From Corynebacterium accolens (lineage in GTDB: Bacteria > Actinomycetota > Actinomycetes > Mycobacteriales > Mycobacteriaceae): DNA of 64,000 nt. Made by a program: the position numbers and the translations under genes. Under the pieces are notes generated by a model, which worked only from the letters and a program-made list of their open reading frames with translations, did not search any database and was not told where the DNA came from. This document shows positions 7,941 through 15,292 of this stretch, one piece after another. Position 1 is the stretch's first letter. Every line of letters starts with the position of its first letter. Where the stretch lies: NCBI RefSeq assembly GCF_023520795.1, contig NZ_CP046605.1, positions 806,001-870,000 on the forward strand. The letters are read 5' to 3'.

Positions 7941-9473
7941 ATGAGCGAAGACCGCAAGCAGGTAAAGCGCGCACTCATTAGCGTGTACGACAAGACGGGG
8001 CTGGAGGATCTGGCCCGCGCACTTGATAAGGCAGGCGTAGAGATCGTCTCTACCGGCTCCACCGCCAAGAAGATTGCTGACCTGGGAATCGAGGTCACCC
8101 CGGTAGAAAAGCTCACCGGTTTCCCCGAGTGCCTGGAAGGCCGCGTCAAGACGCTCCACCCGCGCGTGCACGCCGGAATCCTGGCGGATACCCGCAAGGA
8201 AGACCACCTGGCGCAGCTCAACGAGCTTGAGGTAGAGCCCTTCCAGCTCGTCGTGGTGAACCTGTACCCCTTCCAGGAAACGGTCGCCTCCGGCGCGGAC
8301 TTCGATGGATGCGTGGAGCAGATCGATATCGGTGGGCCTTCCATGGTGCGCGCGGCGGCCAAGAATCACCCGTCCGTTGCCGTGGTCGTAGATCCGGCGC
8401 GCTATGGCGAGGTAACCCAGGCCGTTGAAGAGGGTGGATTTAGCCTTGACCAGCGCCGTGGCCTCGCTCGCGATGCCTTCCTTCACACCGCTAACTATGA
8501 TGCGGCGGTTTCCGCATGGTTCGTTGACCAGCTCAGCGATGGCGAGGAGACCACCTCGCTGCGCTACGGCGAGAATTCCCACCAGGCCGCCACCGTCACC
8601 CGGATTGGCACCAAGGGCCTGGCCAACGCCCAGCAGCTCAACGGTAAGGAGATGAGCTACAACAACTACCAGGACGCCGATGCTGCTTGGCGTGCGGCCT
8701 GGGATCACGAGCGCCCCTGCGTGGCGATTATCAAGCACACCAACCCGTGCGGCATCGCCGTATCGGATGAGTCCATCGCTGCGGCCCACCGCGCGGCGCA
8801 TGCCTGTGACCCAATGTCCGCATTTGGCGGCGTCATCGCCGTTAACCGCGCGGTTAGCGAGGAGATGGCTGAGCAGGTCAAGGGCATTTTCACCGAGGTC
8901 ATCGTCGCGCCCGCCTATGAGGATAAGGCGCTGGAGATCCTGCAGAGCAAGAAGAACCTGCGCGTGCTTTTGGCCGAGCCAGAAAAGCAGGGCGAGGAGC
9001 GCAAGTACATCTCCGGCGGCGTGCTGCGCCAAGAGCCGGATACCTACCAGGCAGAGGGCGATAAGCCCGAAAACTGGACCCTGGCAGCGGGCGAGGCCCT
9101 GAGCGACGAGGACTTGGCCCAGCTCGAATTCGCCTGGCGCACTGTGCGCGCGGTCAAGTCCAATGCGATTTTGCTGGCTAAGGACAACGCGACCGTGGGC
9201 GTGGGCATGGGCCAAGTCAACCGCGTGGATTCCGCCAAGCTTGCGGTCGAGCGCGCCAATACGCTTGCCGATGCCACCAACCGCACCCAAGGCTCCTTCG
9301 CCGCCTCCGATGCCTTTTTCCCCTTTGCCGATGGCTTGCAGGTGCTTCTCGATGCCGGCGTCAAAGCCGTTGTCCAGCCCGGCGGCTCCATCCGCGATGA
9401 AGAAGTTATCGAGGCAGCTAAGGCCGCTGGTGTTACGATGTATCTCACTGGAACGCGCCACTTCGCGCACTAG
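7941..9473 (+). CDS. purH: Bifunctional AICAR transformylase / IMP cyclohydrolase
   Basis: 510 residues, full length. Residues about 8-140 form the MGS-like IMP cyclohydrolase domain ([49 protein letters not shown]). The rest is the AICAR transformylase domain with [16 protein letters not shown] (the Lys-His pair), FGGVIAVNR and the C-terminal [12 protein letters not shown]. It makes the last two steps to IMP. It is the third gene of the probable DUF6350-purN-purH operon. Confidence 0.97.
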   Translation: MSEDRKQVKRALISVYDKTGLEDLARALDKAGVEIVSTGSTAKKIADLGIEVTPVEKLTGFPECLEGRVKTLHPRVHAGILADTRKEDHLAQLNELEVEPFQLVVVNLYPFQETVASGADFDGCVEQIDIGGPSMVRAAAKNHPSVAVVVDPARYGEVTQAVEEGGFSLDQRRGLARDAFLHTANYDAAVSAWFVDQLSDGEETTSLRYGENSHQAATVTRIGTKGLANAQQLNGKEMSYNNYQDADAAWRAAWDHERPCVAIIKHTNPCGIAVSDESIAAAHRAAHACDPMSAFGGVIAVNRAVSEEMAEQVKGIFTEVIVAPAYEDKALEILQSKKNLRVLLAEPEKQGEERKYISGGVLRQEPDTYQAEGDKPENWTLAAGEALSDEDLAQLEFAWRTVRAVKSNAILLAKDNATVGVGMGQVNRVDSAKLAVERANTLADATNRTQGSFAASDAFFPFADGLQVLLDAGVKAVVQPGGSIRDEEVIEAAKAAGVTMYLTGTRHFAH

Positions 9474-9504
9474 CGATAGCGCCTGAAACCTAAGGATCCT
9501 CGTT

Positions 9505-10485
9505 ATGCCCGCACCCACCCGCACCGCGCCGAGGCGTACTGCACCGAAGCGCATGGCGCTCGGCGGCCTACTTGTGGCGGGGGCGCTGTGTCTTAGCGCG
9601 TGCGGGCAGGGCGAGCAGGAGACGGGATCCGAGCCGGGCATCGCCAAGCAGGAAACGTCGCGCCCCGCGGAGAGCGCGGCGGATACGAAGGATAGCCCTC
9701 GCGATGCCGCAGCGCAGGATGAGGCTGCGCCGGCTGATGCCCAATCCGATGCCGCGAACTCAGCCGGTGCCGACGGGGCGGCTGTGGTTGGTGACCTGCA
9801 GCGCGAACTCGACCGCATCGCCGCCAACTACGGGAATGTAGGCATCGCGGTATCGGATGGCACCACCACCATTGCCGCCGGGCGCACCGCGCCCGAAACC
9901 GCCTGGTCCACCTCCAAGGTTCCGGTGCTCATCGCGCCCCATCGCGCAGGGCTCATCGGCCCCGACGTGGTGACATCTGCGATTACCTATTCCAATAATG
10001 AGGCGGCGCAATCCGCCTGGGACGCACTCGGTGGCGGCGCACAAGCCGCCCAGGCCGCGCAACAAGTGCTTGCCGAGGCCGGCGATACCACCACCCAGGT
10101 ACAAAGCCAGGTCACCCGCCCGGAATTTAGCGCCTTCGGGCAAACGCAGTGGAGCGTGGGCGACCAGGCCGCGTTCATGGCAAAGCTGCGCTGCGTCAAC
10201 GGTGCCGAACCCATCCTCACCGCGATGTCTACGCCCGACCCCGCCCAAAGCTATGGCCTGCGTAACCTAGAGGGTGCCGCCCTCAAAGGCGGCTGGGGCC
10301 CAGATATCGCCGGCGGCTATGATGTGCGGCAGATGGGTCTTGCCACCATCGGCGGCCGCGAGGTGGCGGTAGCACTCATCGCCTCGGCCCCGGATGGTCA
10401 GTACGCCTCCGCCCAACCATTACTTTCGGGCATGGCGCTCGATCTCTCCAAGGCCGAAATAGCTTGGCCCACCCCAGCTTGTTAG
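9505..10485 (+). CDS. Lipoprotein with compact serine beta-lactamase-like domain
   Basis: 326 residues. A basic N-terminus and hydrophobic stretch end in LSAC (lipobox), so the protein should be anchored outside the membrane. A low-complexity linker to about residue 90 precedes a domain with the penicilloyl-serine-transferase marks: SxxK as S135-T-S-K138, SxN as S163-N-N in the context ITYSNNEAAQSAWDALGG, and a KTG-like K261-G-G followed by W. The interval from SxxK to SxN is only about 28 residues, where class A beta-lactamases have about 60, so the helical subdomain is shortened. Whether it binds beta-lactams is unknown; a wall hydrolase or transpeptidase-like role is equally possible. It lies 31 bases after purH. 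Confidence 0.7.
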   Translation: MPAPTRTAPRRTAPKRMALGGLLVAGALCLSACGQGEQETGSEPGIAKQETSRPAESAADTKDSPRDAAAQDEAAPADAQSDAANSAGADGAAVVGDLQRELDRIAANYGNVGIAVSDGTTTIAAGRTAPETAWSTSKVPVLIAPHRAGLIGPDVVTSAITYSNNEAAQSAWDALGGGAQAAQAAQQVLAEAGDTTTQVQSQVTRPEFSAFGQTQWSVGDQAAFMAKLRCVNGAEPILTAMSTPDPAQSYGLRNLEGAALKGGWGPDIAGGYDVRQMGLATIGGREVAVALIASAPDGQYASAQPLLSGMALDLSKAEIAWPTPAC

Positions 10486-10517
10486 CCCCACTTCCGGCTT
10501 ATGAGAAAGGACTTTTC

Positions 10518-11132
10518 ATGCCGCACTTTCATCTAACTCCACGTTTGCGTTGGGGGCTGCACCTCGGCGCGGTAGCGACCGCGGGCATCGTTTTAAGCGC
10601 CTGCAGCAGTAGCACGGATGGGGATCAGCCCGACTTTTCCGGCGATGGCGGCATGACCACCGTCGAAAGTACGACGGAGACTTCCACCGAAGAAACCTCT
10701 ACGGCGACAAAGTCCCCGGAAACCCAAAAGAAAGAACCACCCGTGGTGACGGTGACCGAAACCGAACAGGAACAGGCGCAGCCACCGAAGAACAATAATG
10801 GCGGCGGAAATGAACTCATCGACGGCCTAGGTGAATACGGGTGGACCGATACCAATACCTACGCCAATTGCCACCGTTATGAACGCGTCGTCTTTGCCGG
10901 CAAAGGCCCTGACGGCAGGGCCATTATCTGTGAGAACCAGGGAAACGTCCTGACGTACCGCTCGACCATCTTTGGTGGCGAATTTACTGGGTCAATCATT
11001 GGCCAAGACGGCGGTAACTACTACGTGGACGCCTCGCCCTCGACCATCGTCGTAACCCCCAGCGGGATTAGCGTGCGCGAGGGCGGCGGCTTGGCTGCCA
11101 CCGCGGACTTCACTCAATCCTGGCAACGCTAA
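10518..11132 (+). CDS. Lipoprotein of unknown function
   Basis: 204 residues starting at ATG 10518, with GAAAGGA 7 bases upstream; an upstream in-frame start at 10464 would overlap the preceding gene and lacks such a site. A signal peptide ends in LSAC-SSS (lipobox). Residues about 40-95 are Thr/Ser/Glu/Pro-rich and probably extended through the wall. A small globular C-terminal domain (DTNTYANCHRYERVVF to GGLAATADFTQSW) has two Cys that could pair. No family was recognised. It is 32 bases after the serine-hydrolase lipoprotein, so the two probably form an operon. Its last codons (CGC TAA) lie inside the hairpin/repeat region shared with amtR. Confidence 0.75.
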   Translation: MPHFHLTPRLRWGLHLGAVATAGIVLSACSSSTDGDQPDFSGDGGMTTVESTTETSTEETSTATKSPETQKKEPPVVTVTETEQEQAQPPKNNNGGGNELIDGLGEYGWTDTNTYANCHRYERVVFAGKGPDGRAIICENQGNVLTYRSTIFGGEFTGSIIGQDGGNYYVDASPSTIVVTPSGISVREGGGLAATADFTQSWQR

Positions 11133-11222
11133 CCACTAGTAAGTGGTTAGCGACGCTACAAGGAAGTGGTTAACGTTAACCGCAAAGAAGCGGTTAACGA
11201 TGCCACAAGGAATAGGTTAGCG
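11127..11222. repeat. Phased GGTTARCG repeats and hairpins between convergent genes
   Basis: GGTTAGCG or GGTTAACG occurs at 11145, 11168, 11192 and 11215, at 23-24 bp spacing. The first copy pairs with CGCTAACCACT at 11127-11137 to form a perfect 11-bp hairpin with a 4-base loop (to 11152). The second and third are joined by a 10-bp stem (11174-11183 with 11190-11199). The first hairpin arm covers the stop of the lipoprotein gene and the last repeat covers the stop of amtR; both genes end CGC-TAA. It probably serves as a bidirectional terminator, though no T-tract follows. Confidence 0.7.
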
Positions 11223-11936
11223 AGACTTTTTCTTCTTGCGGTCTGCTGCAGCCGCCGCAGCCGCAGAGATCGAGTCATTGCGATTCTTTAGCAGCTCAAG
11301 TGTCATCGCCTCGGCGTCCTCGGGGACGGTGGCTCCGAGGACGGCAAGGGCGGCATCGGCAAGCATGGCGGCAGTCTCCGGAACCGACTGGGCCGCGGCA
11401 TACGGGGGCGTGCCGTTATTGGGGCGCATCTCGATGACGGACAGCGCGATGTGGAAAGGCAACTCGATGCGCGGATCCGCATCGCCCACAATGGCGGCGG
11501 CGGTGGTGCGGAAGTGGCTCTGCAGCCGCTCGCGGGAGCTGTGGTACTCCGAAAACTCCGGCGAATTGGCCACCGGCAACTGGTACAACCGGCCGACATT
11601 CCAACCGCTGGTGAGCAAAAGGCGCGATTCCGCGGCGACTAGGGACCACAGGCGCTGCTCCGGCTCGGCATCGGAATCCACCAGCTCATCCGCGAGTTCT
11701 AGCGAGGGCTCGATGGTGGAATTAAGCAGCGCGAGGAAAATCTCCGTCTTGGAGGGAAAATGGTAGTACAGCGATGCCTGCCGGATGCCAACCGCATCCG
11801 CGATTTGGTGGGTCGAGGTAGTGGCAAAGCCCTGGGTGGTAAATAACTCTGAGGAGGCGTCCAAAATCTCTTCCCGGGCGCTATTGCCTCTGCGGCGGGG
11901 GCTATGTTTACGCGGCCTACCGACGTTTCCTGACAT
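11217..11936 (-). CDS. amtR: AmtR, TetR-family master regulator of nitrogen control
   Basis: 239 residues. The TetR helix-turn-helix lies at about residues 20-70 (REEILDASSELFTTQGF, then STHQIADAVGIRQASLYYHF). The ligand domain contains WNVGRLYQLPVANSPEFSEYHSSRE and ELPFHIALSVIEMRPN, which agree with C. glutamicum AmtR as I remember it. AmtR represses amt, glnA, gltBD and other nitrogen genes and is released by adenylylated GlnK. A Lys/Arg-rich C-terminal tail of about 15 residues is extra. The position between purH and the ribosomal cluster agrees with C. glutamicum. The gene is convergent with the lipoprotein pair. Confidence 0.92.
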   Translation of the reverse strand: MSGNVGRPRKHSPRRRGNSAREEILDASSELFTTQGFATTSTHQIADAVGIRQASLYYHFPSKTEIFLALLNSTIEPSLELADELVDSDAEPEQRLWSLVAAESRLLLTSGWNVGRLYQLPVANSPEFSEYHSSRERLQSHFRTTAAAIVGDADPRIELPFHIALSVIEMRPNNGTPPYAAAQSVPETAAMLADAALAVLGATVPEDAEAMTLELLKNRNDSISAAAAAAADRKKKKSR

Positions 11937-12025
11937 GCGGCGGACGCCTCCTTTCTCTCAGCAGAAAATGCTTTTACTCAACAACTCTACAGCCCTGCAG
12001 CCCGCCGGCGCGGACCGCATGCGTA

Positions 12026-12044
12026 GCCACAAAAACTTTGTGGC
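12026..12044 (-). terminator. Short hairpin downstream of the unknown 12049-12831 gene
   Basis: Perfect 8-bp stem with a 3-base loop (GCCACAAA-AAC-TTTGTGGC), starting 4 bases past the stop codon of the minus-strand gene. No T-tract follows on the minus strand, so termination is uncertain; it lies between that gene and amtR. Confidence 0.4.
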
Positions 12045-12048
12045 GATT

Positions 12049-12831
12049 CTAATTCGCGCCATCCGCGGTGCGTTGGGAGATGGACTCGAAGGTCGCAGAC
12101 ACCATGCGGCAGGCCGTGCCGTAGGCCGTGCGCTCCAGTGGTGGCAGGTCTTGCAGGACGGATTCACGGCCGTGCACATTGTCGTACCAGCGGCGCATTT
12201 CTACCGAATACCCAGTGCGCCACGCAAGGTCGAGGGTCTCTGCGTCCTCCGCGGTGAGCATCCCGCGCTCTTGGCCAATGGCGAGGCGATCGACCGTGGG
12301 ACGCGGGCCCGGTGCCGCCCAGCGCGCAATGGCGGCGATGGGGGATAACAGCATGGACTTAATGTCCACGGCCGCGCTGCGATCGGGCAAACCCCCAACG
12401 CGCTGGAGCAGAGGCGGACGCTGGGACAACGCCTCCTCCAACAAAGCTTGTTCACCGCCGCGGCCTAAAGGCAGGCCGGCATCGACGCGCGCTGCCATGG
12501 AATCGGCCGCTTGATGTACCTCTAGCCCGACATCGCGAAAGACGGACTCCAAGTCGCTGTCTTCTCCCATCCACTCGATGGGCATGCTGGGTAGCTGATC
12601 CCCGCGCGCCGCCGCGCCGGTTAAGCGGATATCCGCATCCACGCCTGGTGCGCGCACGATATCTGTCAGCAGCCGCGAAAACCAGTTGGCTAATTCAATC
12701 TCATCGTCCTGGTGCGCTACCGCATTGCGCAAGACATCTTGTGCTTCCGCCAATAAGCCGCGAGCGGTTGCCCGAGACTGGCAATGGGGAGCAAGCTCCG
12801 AAAGATCGAGAAGGGATTGATGCAGGGCCAT
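12049..12831 (-). CDS. Conserved protein of unknown function
   Basis: 260 residues from the ATG at 12831 (MALHQSLLDLSELAP); a GTG at 12849 is an alternative. No signal peptide or membrane segment. The sequence looks mainly alpha-helical (long Ala/Leu/Arg-rich stretches, SRATARGLLAEAQDVLRNA, ERTAYGTACRMVSATFESIS). No motif or family was recognised. It is upstream of and co-oriented with amtR across a 112-bp gap with a hairpin, and upstream of the zinc-free ribosomal operon in the chromosome. A gene of unknown function occupies this place in C. glutamicum too, as far as I recall. Confidence 0.7.
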   Translation of the reverse strand: MALHQSLLDLSELAPHCQSRATARGLLAEAQDVLRNAVAHQDDEIELANWFSRLLTDIVRAPGVDADIRLTGAAARGDQLPSMPIEWMGEDSDLESVFRDVGLEVHQAADSMAARVDAGLPLGRGGEQALLEEALSQRPPLLQRVGGLPDRSAAVDIKSMLLSPIAAIARWAAPGPRPTVDRLAIGQERGMLTAEDAETLDLAWRTGYSVEMRRWYDNVHGRESVLQDLPPLERTAYGTACRMVSATFESISQRTADGAN

Positions 12832-13161
12832 ACAGTCACTGCCTTTCACTCATTGCAAAGCGGTGCGCATCTAAAAGTTGTGCGGCGCAGGATTGCTATA
12901 AATGTAACACTTATGCAATTGCGCAGTAGCGTTTGGGGGAGTGTGCAGCGGGTTCGTCGCGTCCGTGCCTATGGGCGTTCGCGGAGGAGCTTTGCGGCTG
13001 GTGTTGCCGTGGGAACTGGCGTTTGCGGCGTAGCGCCAAAGAATACCCCGAAAACGACTTTCGCCGCCTCACCTCGAAAGGTAGGCGGCGAAAGTTTATG
13101 GTTCTTTTACCGTGTCACACTTGCCAGCGGCAAAAGTGCGCTGTTGATACCCAGCTACTGT
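12832..13161. other. 330-bp intergenic region with terminator and promoter
   Basis: It holds the terminator hairpin of the ribosomal-protein operon (13057-13095). Near 12895-12930 the sequence is A+T-richer (minus-strand TTGCAT, then TTTATAGC) and is the likely promoter of the unknown gene at 12049-12831. No small gene was recognised. Confidence 0.45.
13057..13095 (-). terminator. Terminator of the rpmB-rpmG-rpsN-rpsR operon
   Basis: A 13-bp perfect stem (ACTTTCGCCGCCT with AGGCGGCGAAAGT) encloses a smaller 4-bp stem. On the minus strand it begins 66 bases after the rpsR stop and is followed by CGTTTTCGG. Confidence 0.75.
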
Positions 13162-13416
13162 TTAGCGGGTGGTGAACGGCAGGAGAGCCATTTCGCGTGC
13201 GTTCTTGACTGCGGTAGCAACCTGACGCTGCTGCTGCGGGGTCAAGCCGGTGACGCGACGGGAACGGATCTTGTGGCGATCCGAGATGAATAGACGCAGA
13301 GTCTTGGTGTCCTTGTAGTCCACCTTCTCAATGCCCTCAGCCTTCAAAGGGTTCTTCTTCGGGCGACGGCTCTGCTCCATACGGAACTTCTTTTGGTTAT
13401 TGCGCTTATTAGCCAT
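13162..13416 (-). CDS. rpsR: 30S ribosomal protein S18
   Basis: 84 residues with the S18 core [17 protein letters not shown] and [22 protein letters not shown]. It lies in the small-subunit platform beside S6 and S11. No Cys is present. It is the last gene of the rpmB-rpmG-rpsN-rpsR operon, 15 bases after rpsN, and is followed by a strong terminator. Confidence 0.96.
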   Translation of the reverse strand: MANKRNNQKKFRMEQSRRPKKNPLKAEGIEKVDYKDTKTLRLFISDRHKIRSRRVTGLTPQQQRQVATAVKNAREMALLPFTTR

Positions 13417-13431
13417 TGTGCAATTACCCCT

Positions 13432-13737
13432 TTACCAGCTGGACTTGCGAACGCCCGGCAGCTCACCACGGTGAGCCATGCCGCGCATACGGACACGGGA
13501 CAGGCCGAACTTGCGGAGGTAACCGCGCGGGCGGCCATCGGCTGCGTCGCGGTTACGAACGCGGGCTGGGGAAGCGTCACGAGGCTGGCGGTTCAGCTCG
13601 AACTGAGCCTCCAAACGCTCCTCATCCGGGGTGTTCGGGTTCTTGATGATCTTCTTGAGCTCAGCGCGACGCTCCGCGTAGCGGGCGACGATTTCCTTGC
13701 GCTGCTCGTTCTTAGCGATCTTGGACTTCTTAGCCAT
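13432..13737 (-). CDS. rpsN: 30S ribosomal protein S14, zinc-free long form
   Basis: 101 residues; residues 1-30 are helical and basic ([20 protein letters not shown]) and the C-terminal half has [35 protein letters not shown]. The CxxC...CxxC zinc ribbon of the short form is absent, so this is the zinc-independent (C-) type. It lies 3 bases downstream of rpmG. Confidence 0.96.
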   Translation of the reverse strand: MAKKSKIAKNEQRKEIVARYAERRAELKKIIKNPNTPDEERLEAQFELNRQPRDASPARVRNRDAADGRPRGYLRKFGLSRVRMRGMAHRGELPGVRKSSW

Positions 13738-13740
13738 GAA

Positions 13741-13905
13741 TTATCGCTCCTCGCGGAATTCGACGTGCTTGCGGGCGATCGGATCGAACTTCTTCAGGGT
13801 GATGCGATCCGGGTTATTGCGCTTGTTCTTACGGGTCACGTAGGTGTAACCGGTGCCCGCAGTGGACTTCAGCTTGATGATTGGGCGAATATCGTTACGT
13901 GCCAT
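13741..13905 (-). CDS. rpmG: 50S ribosomal protein L33, zinc-free form
   Basis: 54 residues, [17 protein letters not shown] through [21 protein letters not shown] to HVEFREER. This is the L33 fold without the two CxxC pairs, hence the zinc-independent form. It lies 2 bases after rpmB and 3 before rpsN, an obvious operon. Confidence 0.95.
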   Translation of the reverse strand: MARNDIRPIIKLKSTAGTGYTYVTRKNKRNNPDRITLKKFDPIARKHVEFREER

Positions 13906-13907
13906 AC

Positions 13908-14144
13908 TTAAATCTTCTCCCCACGTGCGCGGATCTTGGCAACAACGGACTCGATGCCGTCGCGGTCAATGATCTTCATACCCTTGGTGGAAACATTCAG
14001 AGTAATGGTACGGCCCTCAGAGGGCAGGTAGTAGCGACGACGCTGCACGTTGGGGTTCCAACGGCGCGAAGTGCGGCGGTGCGAGTGCGAGACCTGCTTG
14101 CCGAATTCCGGCTTGCGGCCCGTTACCTGGCAAATAGCCGACAT
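13908..14144 (-). CDS. rpmB: 50S ribosomal protein L28, zinc-free form
   Basis: 78 residues: [22 protein letters not shown] and [26 protein letters not shown] match L28. Only one Cys is present, so there is no CxxC zinc site. It is the first gene of the operon; AGGAGAAAGAAGA lies just upstream of the ATG. Confidence 0.95.
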   Translation of the reverse strand: MSAICQVTGRKPEFGKQVSHSHRRTSRRWNPNVQRRRYYLPSEGRTITLNVSTKGMKIIDRDGIESVVAKIRARGEKI

Positions 14145-14657
14145 GGGTCTTCTTTCTCCTAGCCGCCCACATCGTGGCTATAAACGACTACGTGCCGACT
14201 GCCGTGTGAGGGTGGCAGTGCTCAAAAAGTGAGGTGTGAGCAGGTGCGGCATCGTCGTCAAAAACCAGTAGACGGGGCGTAATACGTATATTTTGACAAC
14301 AGCAAGAGCAAATCTTACAGCCTTACTCGCGATATACCTAATCGCTGCCGCGATAGCCTCGCGCATTAAGCCGTCGGCTTTGCGTCGATGATCAAGCAGC
14401 ACTGCCTAACGCATTGGGGAGGTTTTAATGGTTACTATAACGAATGGGGCGCATATGTGCGCCTGTGGCGACTGTGGTTGCCGCAGGTGAGCAATTTCGT
14501 ATATATGGCGGTGGAATGTAGGATAATTCAGGTTATCGGTCGGCGCGCTTAGTGGCGCCGGGCGAGCTGTAACTGTACATCCCAACTCGGGCACGATCCG
14601 TACCGTCATTATTCAGTGTGCGGAACCGACCCGTAGTCCAACCCTGAGGGAATATCT
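14145..14657. promoter_or_regulatory. Divergent control region of two ribosomal operons, with L31 leader structure
   Basis: Some 510 bp without a gene. Towards rpmE lies a probable promoter near 14519-14524 (TGTAGGAT, extended -10 style), then a leader with a local hairpin CGGCGC/GCGCCG (14541-14560) and outer arms GGTCGG (14538-14543) and CCGACC (14626-14631). The two pairings overlap and so may be alternative. Leaders that let L31 repress its own mRNA are described for actinobacteria. A further hairpin lies at 14462-14487. Toward rpmB the minus strand has an A+T-rich block near 14280-14300 (TATACGTATTAC). I saw no clear palindrome of the Zur type. Confidence 0.45.
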
Positions 14658-14927
14658 ATGAAGAAAGACATCCACCCGGATTACCACCCAGTGGTCTTCC
14701 GTGATGCTGGTACCGGTCACTCCTTTTTGACCAAGTCCACCGCTACCTCTTCTCGCACCGTTGAGTGGGAAGACGGCAACGAGTACCCGCTCATCGTCGT
14801 TGACGTTACTGCTGAGTCCCACCCGTTCTGGACTGGTGCACAGCGCGTTATGGATACCGCTGGCCGTGTCGAGCGCTTCAACCAGCGCTTCGGTGCCATG
14901 GCTCGCCGCAAGAAGAAGAACGCGTAA
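14658..14927 (+). CDS. rpmE2: 50S ribosomal protein L31 type B (zinc-free)
   Basis: 89 residues. [20 protein letters not shown], then SHPFWTG and [10 protein letters not shown] identify L31; the absence of Cys marks type B, which replaces the zinc-containing L31 under zinc limitation in many bacteria. GAGGGA precedes the start. rpmF follows 15 bases downstream. The gene is divergent from the four-gene zinc-free operon. Confidence 0.96.
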   Translation: MKKDIHPDYHPVVFRDAGTGHSFLTKSTATSSRTVEWEDGNEYPLIVVDVTAESHPFWTGAQRVMDTAGRVERFNQRFGAMARRKKKNA

Positions 14928-14942
14928 GGAGAAGAAGAGAAA

Positions 14943-15116
14943 ATGGCAACTCCTAAGTTTAAGAAGTCCCGTGCGAACACCCACGCACGTCGTTCCCAGT
15001 GGAAGGCTGACAACGTCGCTCTCCAGGAAGTCACCATCGATGGTCAGACCGTGCGCATCCCGCGCCGCCTGGTCAAGGCCGCTAAGCTCGGCCTGGTTGA
15101 CGTAGAGCAGTTCTAA
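14943..15116 (+). CDS. rpmF: 50S ribosomal protein L32
   Basis: 57 residues: [21 protein letters not shown] is the L32 signature, followed by [22 protein letters not shown]. There is no Cys-based zinc site. The start has GGAGAAGAAGAG upstream and the gene is followed by a clear terminator at 15134. Confidence 0.95.
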   Translation: MATPKFKKSRANTHARRSQWKADNVALQEVTIDGQTVRIPRRLVKAAKLGLVDVEQF

Positions 15117-15133
15117 GCCTGCTTTCAGTCTCA

Positions 15134-15180
15134 CCCCTCCCAGTTGCTTATTGGCAACTGCGAGGGGTTGTGATGTTTTA
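15134..15180 (+). terminator. Terminator of rpmE2-rpmF
   Basis: Stem CCCCTC-C-CAGTTGC / GCAACTG-C-GAGGGG with a 6-base loop and one internal mismatch, then TTGTGATGTTTT. It lies 17 bases after the rpmF stop. Confidence 0.8.
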
Positions 15181-15216
15181 GGCCCTTTTTAGGCACCGGT
15201 GATGGGCAATAAAGAG

Positions 15217-15245
15217 CGCCTGCCATCCCGGGTGGGTGGCAGGCG
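15217..15245 (-). terminator. Terminator downstream of glpT
   Basis: Perfect 9-bp stem (CGCCTGCCA / TGGCAGGCG) with an 11-base loop. Read on the minus strand it follows the end of the glpT reading frame and is trailed by CTCTTTATT. Confidence 0.65.
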
Positions 15246-15292
15246 GTGTAAGGAGAGTGCGCAGTAATAGTGCGTGCTCCTAAGTTGAAGGC

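Noticed and set aside
7929-9827. 632-residue open frame on the minus strand across purH
   Set aside because: Long antisense frames are common in 60% G+C DNA; purH is complete with all motifs and this product resembles nothing.
14178-14402. 74-residue minus-strand frame between the ribosomal operons
   Set aside because: It lies in the promoter/leader region of rpmB and has no recognisable domain, though it has one hydrophobic stretch.
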